From the NCBI RefSeq assembly GCF_040566545.1, contig NZ_JBEWZI010000006.1:62001-126000 (forward strand): a stretch of DNA of 64,000 bases. Reading direction: 5' to 3'. Shown here one piece after another: positions 50,393-58,620 of the stretch; position 1 is the first letter of the stretch, and each line of letters begins with the position of its first letter. The DNA is from Uliginosibacterium flavum. GTDB lineage: Bacteria > Pseudomonadota > Gammaproteobacteria > Burkholderiales > Rhodocyclaceae. The position numbers and the translations under genes are program-made. Under the pieces are notes generated by a model that saw only the letters and a list, made by a program, of their open reading frames with translations, was not told the origin of the DNA and made no database searches.

Positions 50393-51445
50393 TTAAGTTT
50401 TCCCCACGATCAAAGCTGCACAAACAATTGAAGCCATCACGCCGACATAGCCGAGAACGCTGAGCCAATAGCACGCGGGCTGCATGGAAATAGAAACGGA
50501 CTGACCCACCACGGAAAAATTAATATCTTCTATGCATGAAGATGGAAACAGTTCAGACACGCCAGAAAATGCAGAACCAACGTCGATTTGCTCGCGGTTC
50601 TGTTCGGCAGTTGGATTGTTTTGACCACCTGAAACGCCATCAATAACAGCTTGGTCGTAGGCGTTTTTTTGTTCTTCGGTAGGTTCTAAAGCGCACCGCG
50701 TTTTGAAGGATTCAATCGCAATTGCACACGCCACAGGGTCACCTTCACAAGCTGGTGATGATTTGCAATCTCCAGCGCTCCATGAGCCGCCAGAAGAAGA
50801 ACTACTACTACCGCTTGAACTTGATGCAGAGCCACCGCTAGAACTAGATCCAGATGAACCGCCGACAGAGCCGCCTGTGTCTCCAGTGCCACTTGATCCA
50901 GGGGAACCAGAGCTTGAACCAGTACCACTTGAACCGGTCGAACCGCCCGATGACGATGTACTTGAAGAACTTGACGAGCTTGAAGAACTTGAAGAACTAG
51001 ACGAGCTTGTAGAGGAACTAGAGCCACCGCCGGAACTACTAGAAGAACTTGAAGAACTCCCCGACGCTGCGCCTTCATGCCAACACCATCCATTCGTTTG
51101 ATGAATGTCACCCGCATCACAAACGGAATCAACAACCGGGACATACATGAAAAAATAATCTTCGCCCGTTGAAACCGACTTGCCAAAACAATCAGCCGCG
51201 CCACTAACTAAACCGTCAGTAGTTTTATAAACTTTTGTATATGAAAAGACAGCAGCGGTAGCAGCACGGAAAGCATATTGACAAGCAGGGTCAGGAGTGG
51301 ATGAATAAGTGCCATCGGCCTGAGAACCATAGTAATAAGTCGGCGTATAAACATAGCCAGCAGCAAAAACGTCAAGGCTAAAAAACAGCCCAAGAATCAG
51401 GAGAATAAAATCCAGCCTGCGCCAAGAATTGCGAGAAGTAACCAT
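50393..51445 (-). CDS. Ser-rich adsorption protein (pIII-like)
   Basis: A 350-residue protein from the chosen start. A signal peptide (MVTSRNSWRRLDFILLILGL...FAAG) and an N-terminal domain with six or so Cys (about 30-130) precede a linker of about 100 residues, almost only Ser, Gly and Thr. A Cys-containing second domain (about 235-305) and a C-terminal membrane helix (YWLSVLGYVGVMASIVCAALIVG) follow. This is the architecture of filamentous-phage pIII, where Gly-rich linkers separate receptor-binding domains. An ATG 15 bases earlier (51460) is an alternative start; neither has an ideal ribosome site. Confidence 0.78.
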   Translation of the reverse strand: MVTSRNSWRRLDFILLILGLFFSLDVFAAGYVYTPTYYYGSQADGTYSSTPDPACQYAFRAATAAVFSYTKVYKTTDGLVSGAADCFGKSVSTGEDYFFMYVPVVDSVCDAGDIHQTNGWCWHEGAASGSSSSSSSSSGGGSSSSTSSSSSSSSSSSSSSSSTSSSGGSTGSSGTGSSSGSPGSSGTGDTGGSVGGSSGSSSSGGSASSSSGSSSSSSGGSWSAGDCKSSPACEGDPVACAIAIESFKTRCALEPTEEQKNAYDQAVIDGVSGGQNNPTAEQNREQIDVGSAFSGVSELFPSSCIEDINFSVVGQSVSISMQPACYWLSVLGYVGVMASIVCAALIVGKT

Positions 51446-51525
51446 AGTCCCATTTTGCATACCTCTGTCCGATCTTAAAAAAGGGGAGCAGCGCCCCCCT
51501 TTCTGTTGCAGGCGATACCGCGAAA

Positions 51526-51741
51526 TTACATTGCGGCACGAATCCACTTGAACACCTTGCCACCGACGAACATCACCAGCACGGCAGCACCAACGACCGC
51601 GATAGCTGCGCCGGCGTCAGTAATTGCGGTCGTAACAGCGGCAGTATCGACAGCAGCTTGCGAAGCCGAAACAGCACCCAGAACGCCAACAGAAACGGCC
51701 ACCAAACGACCACCAACACGACGAACAAAGGTATTTTTCAT
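51526..51741 (-). CDS. Major coat protein (pVIII-like)
   Basis: A 71-residue precursor. The signal peptide MKNTFVRRVGGRLVAVSVGVLGAVSASQA is followed by a mature peptide of about 42 residues, with a short amphipathic part (VDTAAVTTAITDAG), a hydrophobic helix (AIAVVGAAVLVMFVGG) and a basic C-terminus (KVFKWIRAAM). This is the classic class I coat layout of inoviruses, with the basic end binding the DNA. TGAGGAGTAGTCGC precedes the ATG. Confidence 0.93.
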   Translation of the reverse strand: MKNTFVRRVGGRLVAVSVGVLGAVSASQAAVDTAAVTTAITDAGAAIAVVGAAVLVMFVGGKVFKWIRAAM

Positions 51742-51745
51742 GCGA

Positions 51746-51994
51746 CTACTCCTCAGGTTGTGAGACGTCGAAAGACGTCAAGAAATTCCGCAAAGCGCGG
51801 AAAGCAAACGCCGTCGCCCAGCACAAAAGAATCGCTGTTCCGATCTGCTGTGCGGCGGCAATATCTAAATTGAATGGTGAAGGTTCAAGCTGCAATTCAG
51901 GGCCAGAAGGAACAACCATCTGGCAATTCGTGAAATCCGTAACTGATGAATCAGGCACTAGATATCCGTTATAGATAATTAAGCAGGTAGCCAT
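51746..51994 (-). CDS. Small phage membrane protein
   Basis: An 82-residue protein with one C-terminal membrane helix (about 48-66, IGTAILLCWATAFAFRAL) and an N-terminal domain with two Cys. By position between replication protein and major coat it could be a minor virion-tip protein (pVII/pIX role), but sequence recognition is weak. Its ATG overlaps the replication gene stop by one base. Confidence 0.65.
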   Translation of the reverse strand: MATCLIIYNGYLVPDSSVTDFTNCQMVVPSGPELQLEPSPFNLDIAAAQQIGTAILLCWATAFAFRALRNFLTSFDVSQPEE

Positions 51995-53019
51995 CAGACA
52001 GCCCTCAATCGCGACTGGAGTTCGTACCAGTCAGGGACTTCAAGCGGCTGCATTTCAATTACCGTTACGCGTGACGGAAAAGAAACGACATTGCGAGGTT
52101 GAAAAACGTCGAGGCCGTAATCCTTCAAAATCTTGGCATGGCGATATAAGGTCGCCTGACTCACCAAGCACGAAAGATCCTCACCACGGAGCCAAGCAGC
52201 AGCATAGGCACGCGACCGCGATGGAATGGACGCCAGCAAATCGGGTTCTTCTGAGCGATCCACGCGGCGCAAAATTTCAGTCTGGTCACAATAAGCAGCC
52301 TCCAACTTTTCCTGCGTAATGTCGTCCCAATCATTCATTTTCAACTCCGCCAAAAGTCGCCGTTTCAATTCAATCTCAACGCGAACAAGGCCATTACGTA
52401 AGCAATAAGCAGCAACTGCCTCATCACTATTTGCACCATGAGCCAGCATTTCAGCCAGCTTGCGATATGCCTTAAACATGTAACGTGTATTTGCCCACCA
52501 CACCGATTCATCACCGACCTGACCACGCTTGCACCGGCTTACTGCTTGCGACCCAATCCACCGGATGACAGCACGAGCCTGCGCATCTGATCCGGCGGCA
52601 AAGTTAGCGGTGACGTCCAGACGAGATACTTTCGCCCCGCTACAAATTTCGTCTTGTCGCGCCGTTTCTGCCACACCAGTTCCGTCGAAAAGGAGTCCAG
52701 GACCTGTGAAAGCAGGAAGTCCGTTTGCCGCGAGAATTCGATTAGCAGCTCTTTGCGTTCCTTCCCAGTCCAGATTGAACAGGTTGTCTTGACGACCAAA
52801 GCGCCCGACATTTCCGCTAAGGCAGACACGAAAACCGTCGCACTTGATGCGGACAGTAGTGTCGAATGATCCGAGAACAGGCGCGGAGCAAGAGCGCTCA
52901 GTGCGCGGGATGCCTCGGGAGTCATAGAAGACGTTAAGCCCTCCAACGAGGACTGGAAGACCCCCGTTTGGATGGTATTGAGAAGCGGTGAGCCAATCGA
53001 TAAAGACCGCATGCGACAT
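51994..53019 (-). CDS. Phage replication initiation protein (gpII/X-like)
   Basis: A 341-residue protein resembling filamentous-phage replication initiators. The start MSHAVFIDWLTASQYHP, the core VSRLDVTANF and the motif ANTRYMFKAYRKLAEM (with Tyr and Lys) fit the gpII/X group, as does the C-terminal SQATLYRHAKILKDYGLDV. It would nick the replicative form and start rolling-circle synthesis. The ATG at 53019 has AAGGAAAAGGGG upstream; a TTG at 53037 is the alternative. Confidence 0.88.
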   Translation of the reverse strand: MSHAVFIDWLTASQYHPNGGLPVLVGGLNVFYDSRGIPRTERSCSAPVLGSFDTTVRIKCDGFRVCLSGNVGRFGRQDNLFNLDWEGTQRAANRILAANGLPAFTGPGLLFDGTGVAETARQDEICSGAKVSRLDVTANFAAGSDAQARAVIRWIGSQAVSRCKRGQVGDESVWWANTRYMFKAYRKLAEMLAHGANSDEAVAAYCLRNGLVRVEIELKRRLLAELKMNDWDDITQEKLEAAYCDQTEILRRVDRSEEPDLLASIPSRSRAYAAAWLRGEDLSCLVSQATLYRHAKILKDYGLDVFQPRNVVSFPSRVTVIEMQPLEVPDWYELQSRLRAV

Positions 53020-53085
53020 ACCCCTTTTCCTTCTCAAATTCTCAAATTGAGAAAAATCGGCAATGTGTTACTAAAGCCGTTCGGA

Positions 53086-53379
53086 TCACTTGGCCGCCGG
53101 AAGGAAGCCGACGACGAAGCTCTCAAACTTGCCCCGGTAGGCTCGCGGTTCGATCACCAGCTCAACATCACAAGGGAAGGGTAGGGACAGGAACTTGGGC
53201 ATTGCTTCGGGCAGCAGACTCATCTCGGCGACCTCAAACCCTGCCCCGGTGATCTGAAGCTTCCCGGAAGCCATTGACTCAATCGGCGACAAAGCGATAA
53301 TCCGGCACATGTCGAACGGCGCACCGCTTTCCTTGGACTCACCCTTGACGCGCTTCACACCCAGAACTTGCAGCTTCAT
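53086..53379 (-). CDS. Phage ssDNA-binding protein (gpV-like)
   Basis: A 97-residue protein predicted to be all-beta (MKLQVLGVKRVKGESKESGAPFDMCRIIAL, then LVIEPRAYRGKFESFVVGFLP). The size and the position as first gene of the phage operon match the ssDNA-binding gpV role of coating single strands before packaging. AAAGGGGTAGGTC precedes the ATG. Confidence 0.8.
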   Translation of the reverse strand: MKLQVLGVKRVKGESKESGAPFDMCRIIALSPIESMASGKLQITGAGFEVAEMSLLPEAMPKFLSLPFPCDVELVIEPRAYRGKFESFVVGFLPAAK

Positions 53380-53410
53380 GACCTACCCCTTTTCGTGACT
53401 GTTACGGAAA

Positions 53411-53459
53411 TACCCGATAACCTTCGGGCAACCGAACGCTACCCGAAAGCAATCGGGTA
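53411..53459. promoter_or_regulatory. Phage operator cluster
   Basis: Between the divergent repressor and ssDNA-binding genes. TACCCGA occurs at 53411 and 53440, and inverted as TCGGGTA at 53453; a further CTTCGGG/CCCGAAAG pair lies inside. Multiple half-sites suit binding by the adjacent HTH repressor. Confidence 0.6.
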
Positions 53460-53481
53460 TGTCAATCATTAGAGATAAAAA

Positions 53482-53895
53482 ATGAAACCAAGCGAACTTG
53501 TACGGAAAGCCATGGAGCAGTCAGGCGCCAAATCGGCCTATGCACTGGCGAAGGTGACCGGGATCAGTGAAGACTCGTTGAAGAACTACGAAAAAGACAA
53601 AGTTGGAAAGAACGGGATCAGCAACGAATTTGCTCGACGACTGGCCGAAGCTGCTGGACTGAGCACGCTCAAAGTGATCGCAGAACTAGAAATGGAACGT
53701 GCCAAGGACGACGCGACGAGAACCGCGTGGGGAAAAGCCCTAGCCAGCATCAGGACGACGGCCGTTATCCTGATACTGGCTTTGACGACAGCAATAGCGG
53801 CCCTAAGCCTTCCTGATGGCGCCCTCGAGCGCTTTTTGCGACGTCTAAAACAGACGATAATTTTTATTATGTTAAGTTGCGCCGAGCTGTTTTGA
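53482..53895 (+). CDS. Phage XRE-type repressor with membrane tail
   Basis: A 137-residue protein with an N-terminal helix-turn-helix (about 15-65, SAYALAKVTGISEDSLKNYEKDK) and a hydrophobic segment (about 92-112, TAVILILALTTAIAALSLP). It is divergent from the phage operon, so probably controls lysogeny. The last codons run through the right junction at 53854. In the excised circle the frame would instead continue TIILDYVVM and stop after six fewer residues. The C-terminal IMLSCAELF therefore comes from host DNA. Confidence 0.82.
   Translation: MKPSELVRKAMEQSGAKSAYALAKVTGISEDSLKNYEKDKVGKNGISNEFARRLAEAAGLSTLKVIAELEMERAKDDATRTAWGKALASIRTTAVILILALTTAIAALSLPDGALERFLRRLKQTIIFIMLSCAELF
53850..53877 (+). 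other. dif-like site at the right prophage junction
   Basis: ACAGACGATAA-TTTTTA-TTATGTTAAGT. The right arm is close to the canonical XerD arm TTATGTTAAAT; the left arm is diverged, as expected if it is phage-derived. Confidence 0.7.
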
Positions 53896-54002
53896 CTCTG
53901 GCGTCAAAGTGCTCTCCACTGAATCTTGATCCTTTCCTCCGTTCAAACGGCGACTTTCCGCCAGCACCATGGTGAGCGGACGTTTTGTCGCCCGAATACA
54001 CT

Positions 54003-54079
54003 GCCCGAAGAGCTGCGCACAGCGGACCTCTTCAGGCAAGCTATCAGCAGAGCGATGCATCCAGCAGCGCTTCGGGCGA
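54003..54079. repeat. GAAGAGCC-type palindrome pair beside the prophage
   Basis: CCCGAAGAGCTGCGC, GCGGACCTCTTCAGGCA and GCAGCGCTTCGGGCG. It lies just outside the prophage and just before the DUF3592 stop. Confidence 0.55.
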
Positions 54080-54082
54080 CAG

Positions 54083-54784
54083 TCAGTCAGCCAGTTTCGG
54101 CAGGAAACTTGTGTCTACACAGTAGCTTCGCGGATTCAAGGGGTCGATGAAGACCGGGATGTTCTGGCGGTCGATGTGGGATTCGGGGTTGAACCAAAGA
54201 TTCTGGCTGAAGAAAACATGCAGCTTCTGCGTCTTCGGATTCTGCCACTGGCACACGATGCGCCAGGGGTTCGTGCCATTGACCTCCAGGCCGGTGTTTT
54301 CCTCAACACGCAGATATGCGGCTTCAACCACATGCCCAAGTTTGCGCAAGCGCGCTTCGCGCCGCGTTCCACGCAGCGCGATCACCCAGATGCCGACACC
54401 GACGGCAAAGAATATCAAGCCAAGCCCACCCACGATCAGCGGGCCACCCCACAGGGAAAAGAAGCTGTTGATCCGCGCATCATCCGGCTTGGCAGGCGAA
54501 TACAGCACCTCGACTTCCTCACCCTCATCGTATGCAGGCGGATTGCTGCCGGCAGATGACTTGAAGAAGCGGTTTTCCCCATCCGGCGTCTGGTAGCCCA
54601 CGACCGGGTGATAAACCGTGGAATCGTCACTTTCCGAAGCAACAAGTTCGAGGATCACGCCTGAAGCGCGCTGCGCCTCACTCAGAAAGCTGCGTGTATT
54701 GGCGAACCAGATCAGGGCAATAATCAGGATGACGGCGCCAATGCCACCAAAGATGTATTGAAAAATTTTAAGTGGATTTTTCAT
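54083..54784 (-). CDS. DUF3592 membrane protein
   Basis: A 233-residue protein with an N-terminal membrane helix (about 10-27), a DUF3592 domain (about 40-100, YHPVVGYQTPDGENRFF and YDEGEEVEVLYSPAKPDDARI), a second helix (about 112-132) and a soluble C-terminal part (about 145-230). The start MKNPLKIFQY at 54784 is preferred; the frame opens earlier without family similarity. The family has no established function. Confidence 0.82.
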   Translation of the reverse strand: MKNPLKIFQYIFGGIGAVILIIALIWFANTRSFLSEAQRASGVILELVASESDDSTVYHPVVGYQTPDGENRFFKSSAGSNPPAYDEGEEVEVLYSPAKPDDARINSFFSLWGGPLIVGGLGLIFFAVGVGIWVIALRGTRREARLRKLGHVVEAAYLRVEENTGLEVNGTNPWRIVCQWQNPKTQKLHVFFSQNLWFNPESHIDRQNIPVFIDPLNPRSYCVDTSFLPKLAD

Positions 54785-55168
54785 GGTCACGCATGCCGTC
54801 CGGTTTGATGAAGGGTACCGAGTGTAGCCGGCATCAAGCGCTGGTTCACGGGCGTCGGATGATCTGCCTGACGGGGCTGCCAGCCGGTCGAAATCAACTC
54901 GTTCTTGACGCTGAAGCATGGCTTGCGACTATGCTGGGGCGGACTCCGTGGCAATCGAAGTCTTTGCTACGCAGCAGGAAGAGTATCTTTAACCTGCTGC
55001 ATCGCCCGTCGTTACAGGCGTGCGACGCGGGCTAACGTCCCCTGCCCTCGGCCCGAATCCCGGCGCAGACCAAATGATGATTTGCATAGAACCATAATGT
55101 GCTTTCCCCCCGCTGCTGATGCTTGCTAGGATGGGGACAGCCCTGTTTGAACCCAAGAGAGGTATTCC
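54785..55168. other. Gene-free 384-bp divergent region
   Basis: Between the DUF3592 gene and the amino-acid importer. It should contain the importer promoter. No repeat or known regulatory site was recognised. Confidence 0.4.
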
Positions 55169-56206
55169 ATGACTGCTCCAAAAATTCGCCATCTAAGCCT
55201 GCTGTGCGCACTGGCCTTCGGCACACTGGCCGCGCCTCTCGCTCACGCCGGCAAGACTGTCGATGCCATCAAGCAACGCGGCAACATTCAGTGTGGGGTG
55301 AGCAGCGGTGTAGCCGGCTTCTCGCTACCGGACAATCAGGGTAACTGGTCAGGTTTTGACGTGGATCTGTGCCGCGCCATCGCCGCCGCCCTGCTCGGGG
55401 ATGCGAACAAGGTGAGCTTCGTGCCGCTGAATTCACAACAACGTTTCTCGGCGATCCAATCGGGTGAAGTGGATGTGCTGGCACGCAACACGACTTGGAC
55501 GCTGAATCGCGACGCATCGCTGGGTCTGAGTTTTACCGGCGTGACCTATTACGACGGGCAAGGCTTCCTGGTGCCAAAAAAGCTCAAACTCACCAGCGCC
55601 AAGCAGTTGAAGAATGCCGAGATCTGCGTGCAGTCCGGCACGACCAATGAAAAGAATCTGGCCGACTATTTCCGCAGTCAGAACGTCAAAATCAAACCGG
55701 TGGTGTTCGAAGGTTTTGAAGCATCCTTCAAGGCTTTCTTCTCCGGGCGTTGCCAGGCGTACACCACGGACATCTCCGGTCTGGCCGGGGTGCGCAACAA
55801 GGAAGCGAAGAATCCGGACGACTACATGATCCTGCCGGAAGTGATCTCCAAGGAGCCGCTCGGCCCAGCGGTGCGCCGTGGCGATGATGAATGGTTTGCG
55901 ATCGTGCGCTGGGTGGCTTTCGCGCTGATCGAAGCCGAGGAGTACGGCATCACCAAGGCCAATGTCGACGCCATCAAAGCCGAGAGCAAAGACCCCGGCA
56001 TCGGGCGTTTGCTTGGCAGCACCGAGGACACCGGCAAGCTGCTCGGTCTGGATCGTGAATGGGCTTACCGCTCGATCAAGGCTGTCGGCAATTACGGTGA
56101 GATCTTCGCCCGCAACGTGGGGCCGGATTCGGTGCTGAAACTGCCGCGCGGCCTCAACAATCTGTGGAACAAGGGCGGCATTCTGTACGCGCCGCCGGTG
56201 CGCTGA
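55169..56206 (+). CDS. aapJ: Amino-acid ABC transporter binding protein (AapJ-like)
   Basis: A 345-residue periplasmic protein with a signal peptide (cleavage AHA/GK near residue 28). The family start KTVDAIKQRGNIQCGVSSGVAGFSLPDNQGNWSGFDVDLCRAIAAA is characteristic of AapJ/BztA. These bind glutamate, glutamine, aspartate and general L-amino acids for an importer. The two permease genes follow at 56421 and 57386. Confidence 0.9.
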   Translation: MTAPKIRHLSLLCALAFGTLAAPLAHAGKTVDAIKQRGNIQCGVSSGVAGFSLPDNQGNWSGFDVDLCRAIAAALLGDANKVSFVPLNSQQRFSAIQSGEVDVLARNTTWTLNRDASLGLSFTGVTYYDGQGFLVPKKLKLTSAKQLKNAEICVQSGTTNEKNLADYFRSQNVKIKPVVFEGFEASFKAFFSGRCQAYTTDISGLAGVRNKEAKNPDDYMILPEVISKEPLGPAVRRGDDEWFAIVRWVAFALIEAEEYGITKANVDAIKAESKDPGIGRLLGSTEDTGKLLGLDREWAYRSIKAVGNYGEIFARNVGPDSVLKLPRGLNNLWNKGGILYAPPVR

Positions 56207-56239
56207 ACGACTCGCCGAAGCGGAGTTGCGGCGGCATGT

Positions 56240-56316
56240 CCTGTACAGCCGCCCCCCGCCTTGCTCTGCAGACTTCATGCCTGAAGAAGTCAGCCAGATG
56301 CGGCTCTTGGGCATGC
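56240..56316. repeat. GAAGAGCC-type palindrome pair inside the importer operon
   Basis: CTGTACAGCCGCC, GCTCTGCAGACTTC, GCCTGAAGAAGTC and GATGCGGCTCTTGGGCATGC. It lies in the 214-base gap between aapJ and aapQ, where it could stabilise the upstream mRNA segment. Confidence 0.55.
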
Positions 56317-56420
56317 ATTTCTTTACCGGCTTTGTGCTGATTTGAACAGGGCTCGCGATAATCCGCGCGCCTTTGTTTGCCTGCAGTGCCCCGTTTTTTC
56401 TTCGCACGGATTCCGTTCCA

Positions 56421-57389
56421 ATGCGCCACGCCCTGCTCCGCTGGTTGCCCCAGATTGCGCTCGTGGCCCTGCTCGCCCTTCTACTGGGCTGGCTGGGCAA
56501 CAACGTGCTGGAGAACATGCGCGAACGCGGCATCCGCGCCGGCTTTGATTTCCTGCTCGACCCGGCCGGCTTCGAGATCGGCGAAGGCCTGCTCGATTAC
56601 GACGCGTCCCAACCGCTGTGGCGGGCCTTCATCACGGGCACGCTGAACACGCTGCGCGTCGCACTGCCGGCCATGGTGCTGGCGACCCTGCTGGGCATTC
56701 TGATCGGGCTTGGCCGCTTGGCCGAGCACCCGGTGCCGCGCAAGCTGTGCGGCACGCTGATCGAAACCCTGCGCAATATCCCGCTGCTGCTGCAATTGCT
56801 GATGTGTTATTTCGCACTGACGGGCCTGCTGCCGGAAGCCAGCGCGGCGATCTCGCCCCTGCCCGGCGCGCTCCTGAGCAAGAGCGGCCTATTCCTACCG
56901 GCCTGGGGCTGTACACCTGATTGCGCCTGGGACCTGCCGGTCGCCGAAGGTTTCGGCATCAGTGGCGGCTGGTCGTTGAGCCCGGAGTTCCTCGCCGTGC
57001 TGATCGCCCTGAGCCTGTACAGCGCCGTATTCATTGCCGAGATTGTGCGTGGTGGCATCCTGTCGGTGGCGCGCGGCCAGATCGATTCTGCTCAGGCGAT
57101 TGGCCTCTCGCGCCTGCAGGTGCTGCACTACATCGTCTTCCCGCTGGCGCTGCGAGCCATCGTGCCGGCCCTGACCAATCAATATCTGAACCTGATCAAG
57201 AATTCCTCGCTGGCCGTAGCCGTGGGCTATCCGGAACTGGTGTCGGTCGCCAACACCTCGCTCAACCAGAGCGGACGCGCCTTCGAGTGCATCGTGATTG
57301 TCATGGCCGTGTATCTGTCGCTGTCGCTCATCACCGCCTTGCTGATGAACCAGTACAACGCCCGCGTGGCCCTGCGAGGTTCGCGATGA
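56421..57389 (+). CDS. aapQ: Amino-acid ABC transporter permease AapQ-like
   Basis: A 322-residue inner-membrane protein with the long N-terminal region typical of AapQ/BztB (GFDFLLDPAGFEIGEGLLDYD). It has about seven helices and the EAA loop EIVRGGILSVARGQIDSAQAIGLSR. The start MRHALLRWLPQ at 56421 is chosen from family fit; the ribosome site is weak. Its stop overlaps the next permease start by four bases (ATGA). Confidence 0.9.
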   Translation: MRHALLRWLPQIALVALLALLLGWLGNNVLENMRERGIRAGFDFLLDPAGFEIGEGLLDYDASQPLWRAFITGTLNTLRVALPAMVLATLLGILIGLGRLAEHPVPRKLCGTLIETLRNIPLLLQLLMCYFALTGLLPEASAAISPLPGALLSKSGLFLPAWGCTPDCAWDLPVAEGFGISGGWSLSPEFLAVLIALSLYSAVFIAEIVRGGILSVARGQIDSAQAIGLSRLQVLHYIVFPLALRAIVPALTNQYLNLIKNSSLAVAVGYPELVSVANTSLNQSGRAFECIVIVMAVYLSLSLITALLMNQYNARVALRGSR

Positions 57390-58417
57390 ACCCAAGGATC
57401 CGATTACCGCGCAAACGCACGATTTTTTGGGGCCTGCTCGCAGCGGCGCTACTGTGGCCGATCTTCAGCTGGGCAGTGCTGAACGCAATATGGGACGCGG
57501 ATCTTGAGGCATGCCGGGCCGCACGCGGCGTTGGTGCTTGCTGGGGCGTGATCGTCGAAAAGCATCGCCTGCTAATCTTCGGCCGCTATCCGTTTGACGA
57601 GCAATGGCGCCCGCTGCTGGCGACGCTGCTGATCATCTGCGTGCTGGGCCTCGCCACCTGGCGCCGTCTGTGGCAGCCGCGTCTAGCCCCGGTCGCGCTG
57701 ACGGCCCTGCTGGCGGCGACACTACTGATGCTGGGTGGCTTTGCGGGACTCAGCTTCGTGCCGACCAAGCTGTGGGGTGGCCTGCCGCTGACCCTGCTGA
57801 TCTCGCTAGGCAGCACGCTGCTGGCCTTCCCTTTCGCCATCCTGCTGGCGCTGGGCCGCCGCTCCAGTCTGCCGCTGCTGCGCAGCGTGTGCACGCTGTA
57901 CATTGAGCTAGTGCGTGGCGTGCCGTTGATCAGCCTGCTGTTCATGGCGGCCTTCCTGTTTCCGCTGCTGCTGCCTGCGCAATTGCGCATCGACATCCTG
58001 CCGCGGGTTGTATTCACCATCGCCGCCTTCGCCGCTGCCTATCTGGCCGAGGTAATCCGCTCAGGCCTGCAAGCGGTACCCGCCGGCCAGCTCACTGCCG
58101 CTCAAGCCATTGGCATGAATTACTGGCAAACCACGGCTTACGTCGTGCTGCCGCAAGCCCTGCGCTTTGCGCTGCCGGCGCTGGTTAACAGCTTCGTAGG
58201 GATCTTCAAGGACAGCTCGCTGATTTCCATCGTCAGCCTGCACGAGCTGACCGGCGCACTGGCGCTGTCATTGGGCGGCGACGCCGAATGGCGCAGCTTC
58301 TATCTGGAAGGCTATCTGTTCATCGCTCTGATTTACTGGCTGTTCTGCTTCCTGCTATCGCAGGCCAGCAAGAAGCTGGAATCAGGCTTCAAGCAGAGCA
58401 GGCCGGAGCGGACTTGA
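57386..58417 (+). CDS. aapM: Amino-acid ABC transporter permease AapM-like
   Basis: A 343-residue inner-membrane protein, the partner of AapQ. Its N-terminal domain (GVCGACW-like region, here RGVGACWGVIVEKHRLLIFGRYPFDEQWRP) and the EAA loop EVIRSGLQAVPAGQLTAAQAIGMN match AapM/BztC. An ATPase gene (aapP) normally follows but is not found here; a different binding-protein gene comes next. The start overlaps the aapQ stop. Confidence 0.9.
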   Translation: MNPRIRLPRKRTIFWGLLAAALLWPIFSWAVLNAIWDADLEACRAARGVGACWGVIVEKHRLLIFGRYPFDEQWRPLLATLLIICVLGLATWRRLWQPRLAPVALTALLAATLLMLGGFAGLSFVPTKLWGGLPLTLLISLGSTLLAFPFAILLALGRRSSLPLLRSVCTLYIELVRGVPLISLLFMAAFLFPLLLPAQLRIDILPRVVFTIAAFAAAYLAEVIRSGLQAVPAGQLTAAQAIGMNYWQTTAYVVLPQALRFALPALVNSFVGIFKDSSLISIVSLHELTGALALSLGGDAEWRSFYLEGYLFIALIYWLFCFLLSQASKKLESGFKQSRPERT

Positions 58418-58620
58418 AGGCCAGCGGTAAATGCCTGCAGCTCCATGCTGCGATGAGCCGGAAGAATAATCGTTGCAGTCCATGCTGCAAGCCTGAAGCA
58501 ATAGTTGGTGGCCCCTACCCTTGAGAACACCGCTCGATGGCTTGATCCCGGCGGTCTGCAAGGCTAGCTTTCAGAGCAGACGCACGAACAGCGAATCGAT
58601 GGACATCGACAAGGAATGAC

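Larger units (their letters stand above)
48430..53864. mobile_element. Inovirus (filamentous phage) prophage, complete
   Basis: A compact block of filamentous-phage genes: ssDNA-binding protein, gpII-type replication protein, small membrane proteins, major coat, adsorption protein, DUF2523 and Zot/pI on the minus strand, with a divergent repressor. It is bounded by the 11-bp direct repeat ACGATAATTTT at 48430-48440 and 53854-53864. Distance between repeat copies gives a 5,424-bp circle. No integrase or transposase is encoded and the right repeat lies in dif-like sequence, pointing to host XerCD. No pIV secretin is present, so a host secretin would be needed. Confidence 0.88.

Noticed and set aside
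53850..53877. Claim that this is the chromosome's functional dif and terminus
   Set aside because: The left arm is diverged and replication orientation cannot be judged from this window alone.
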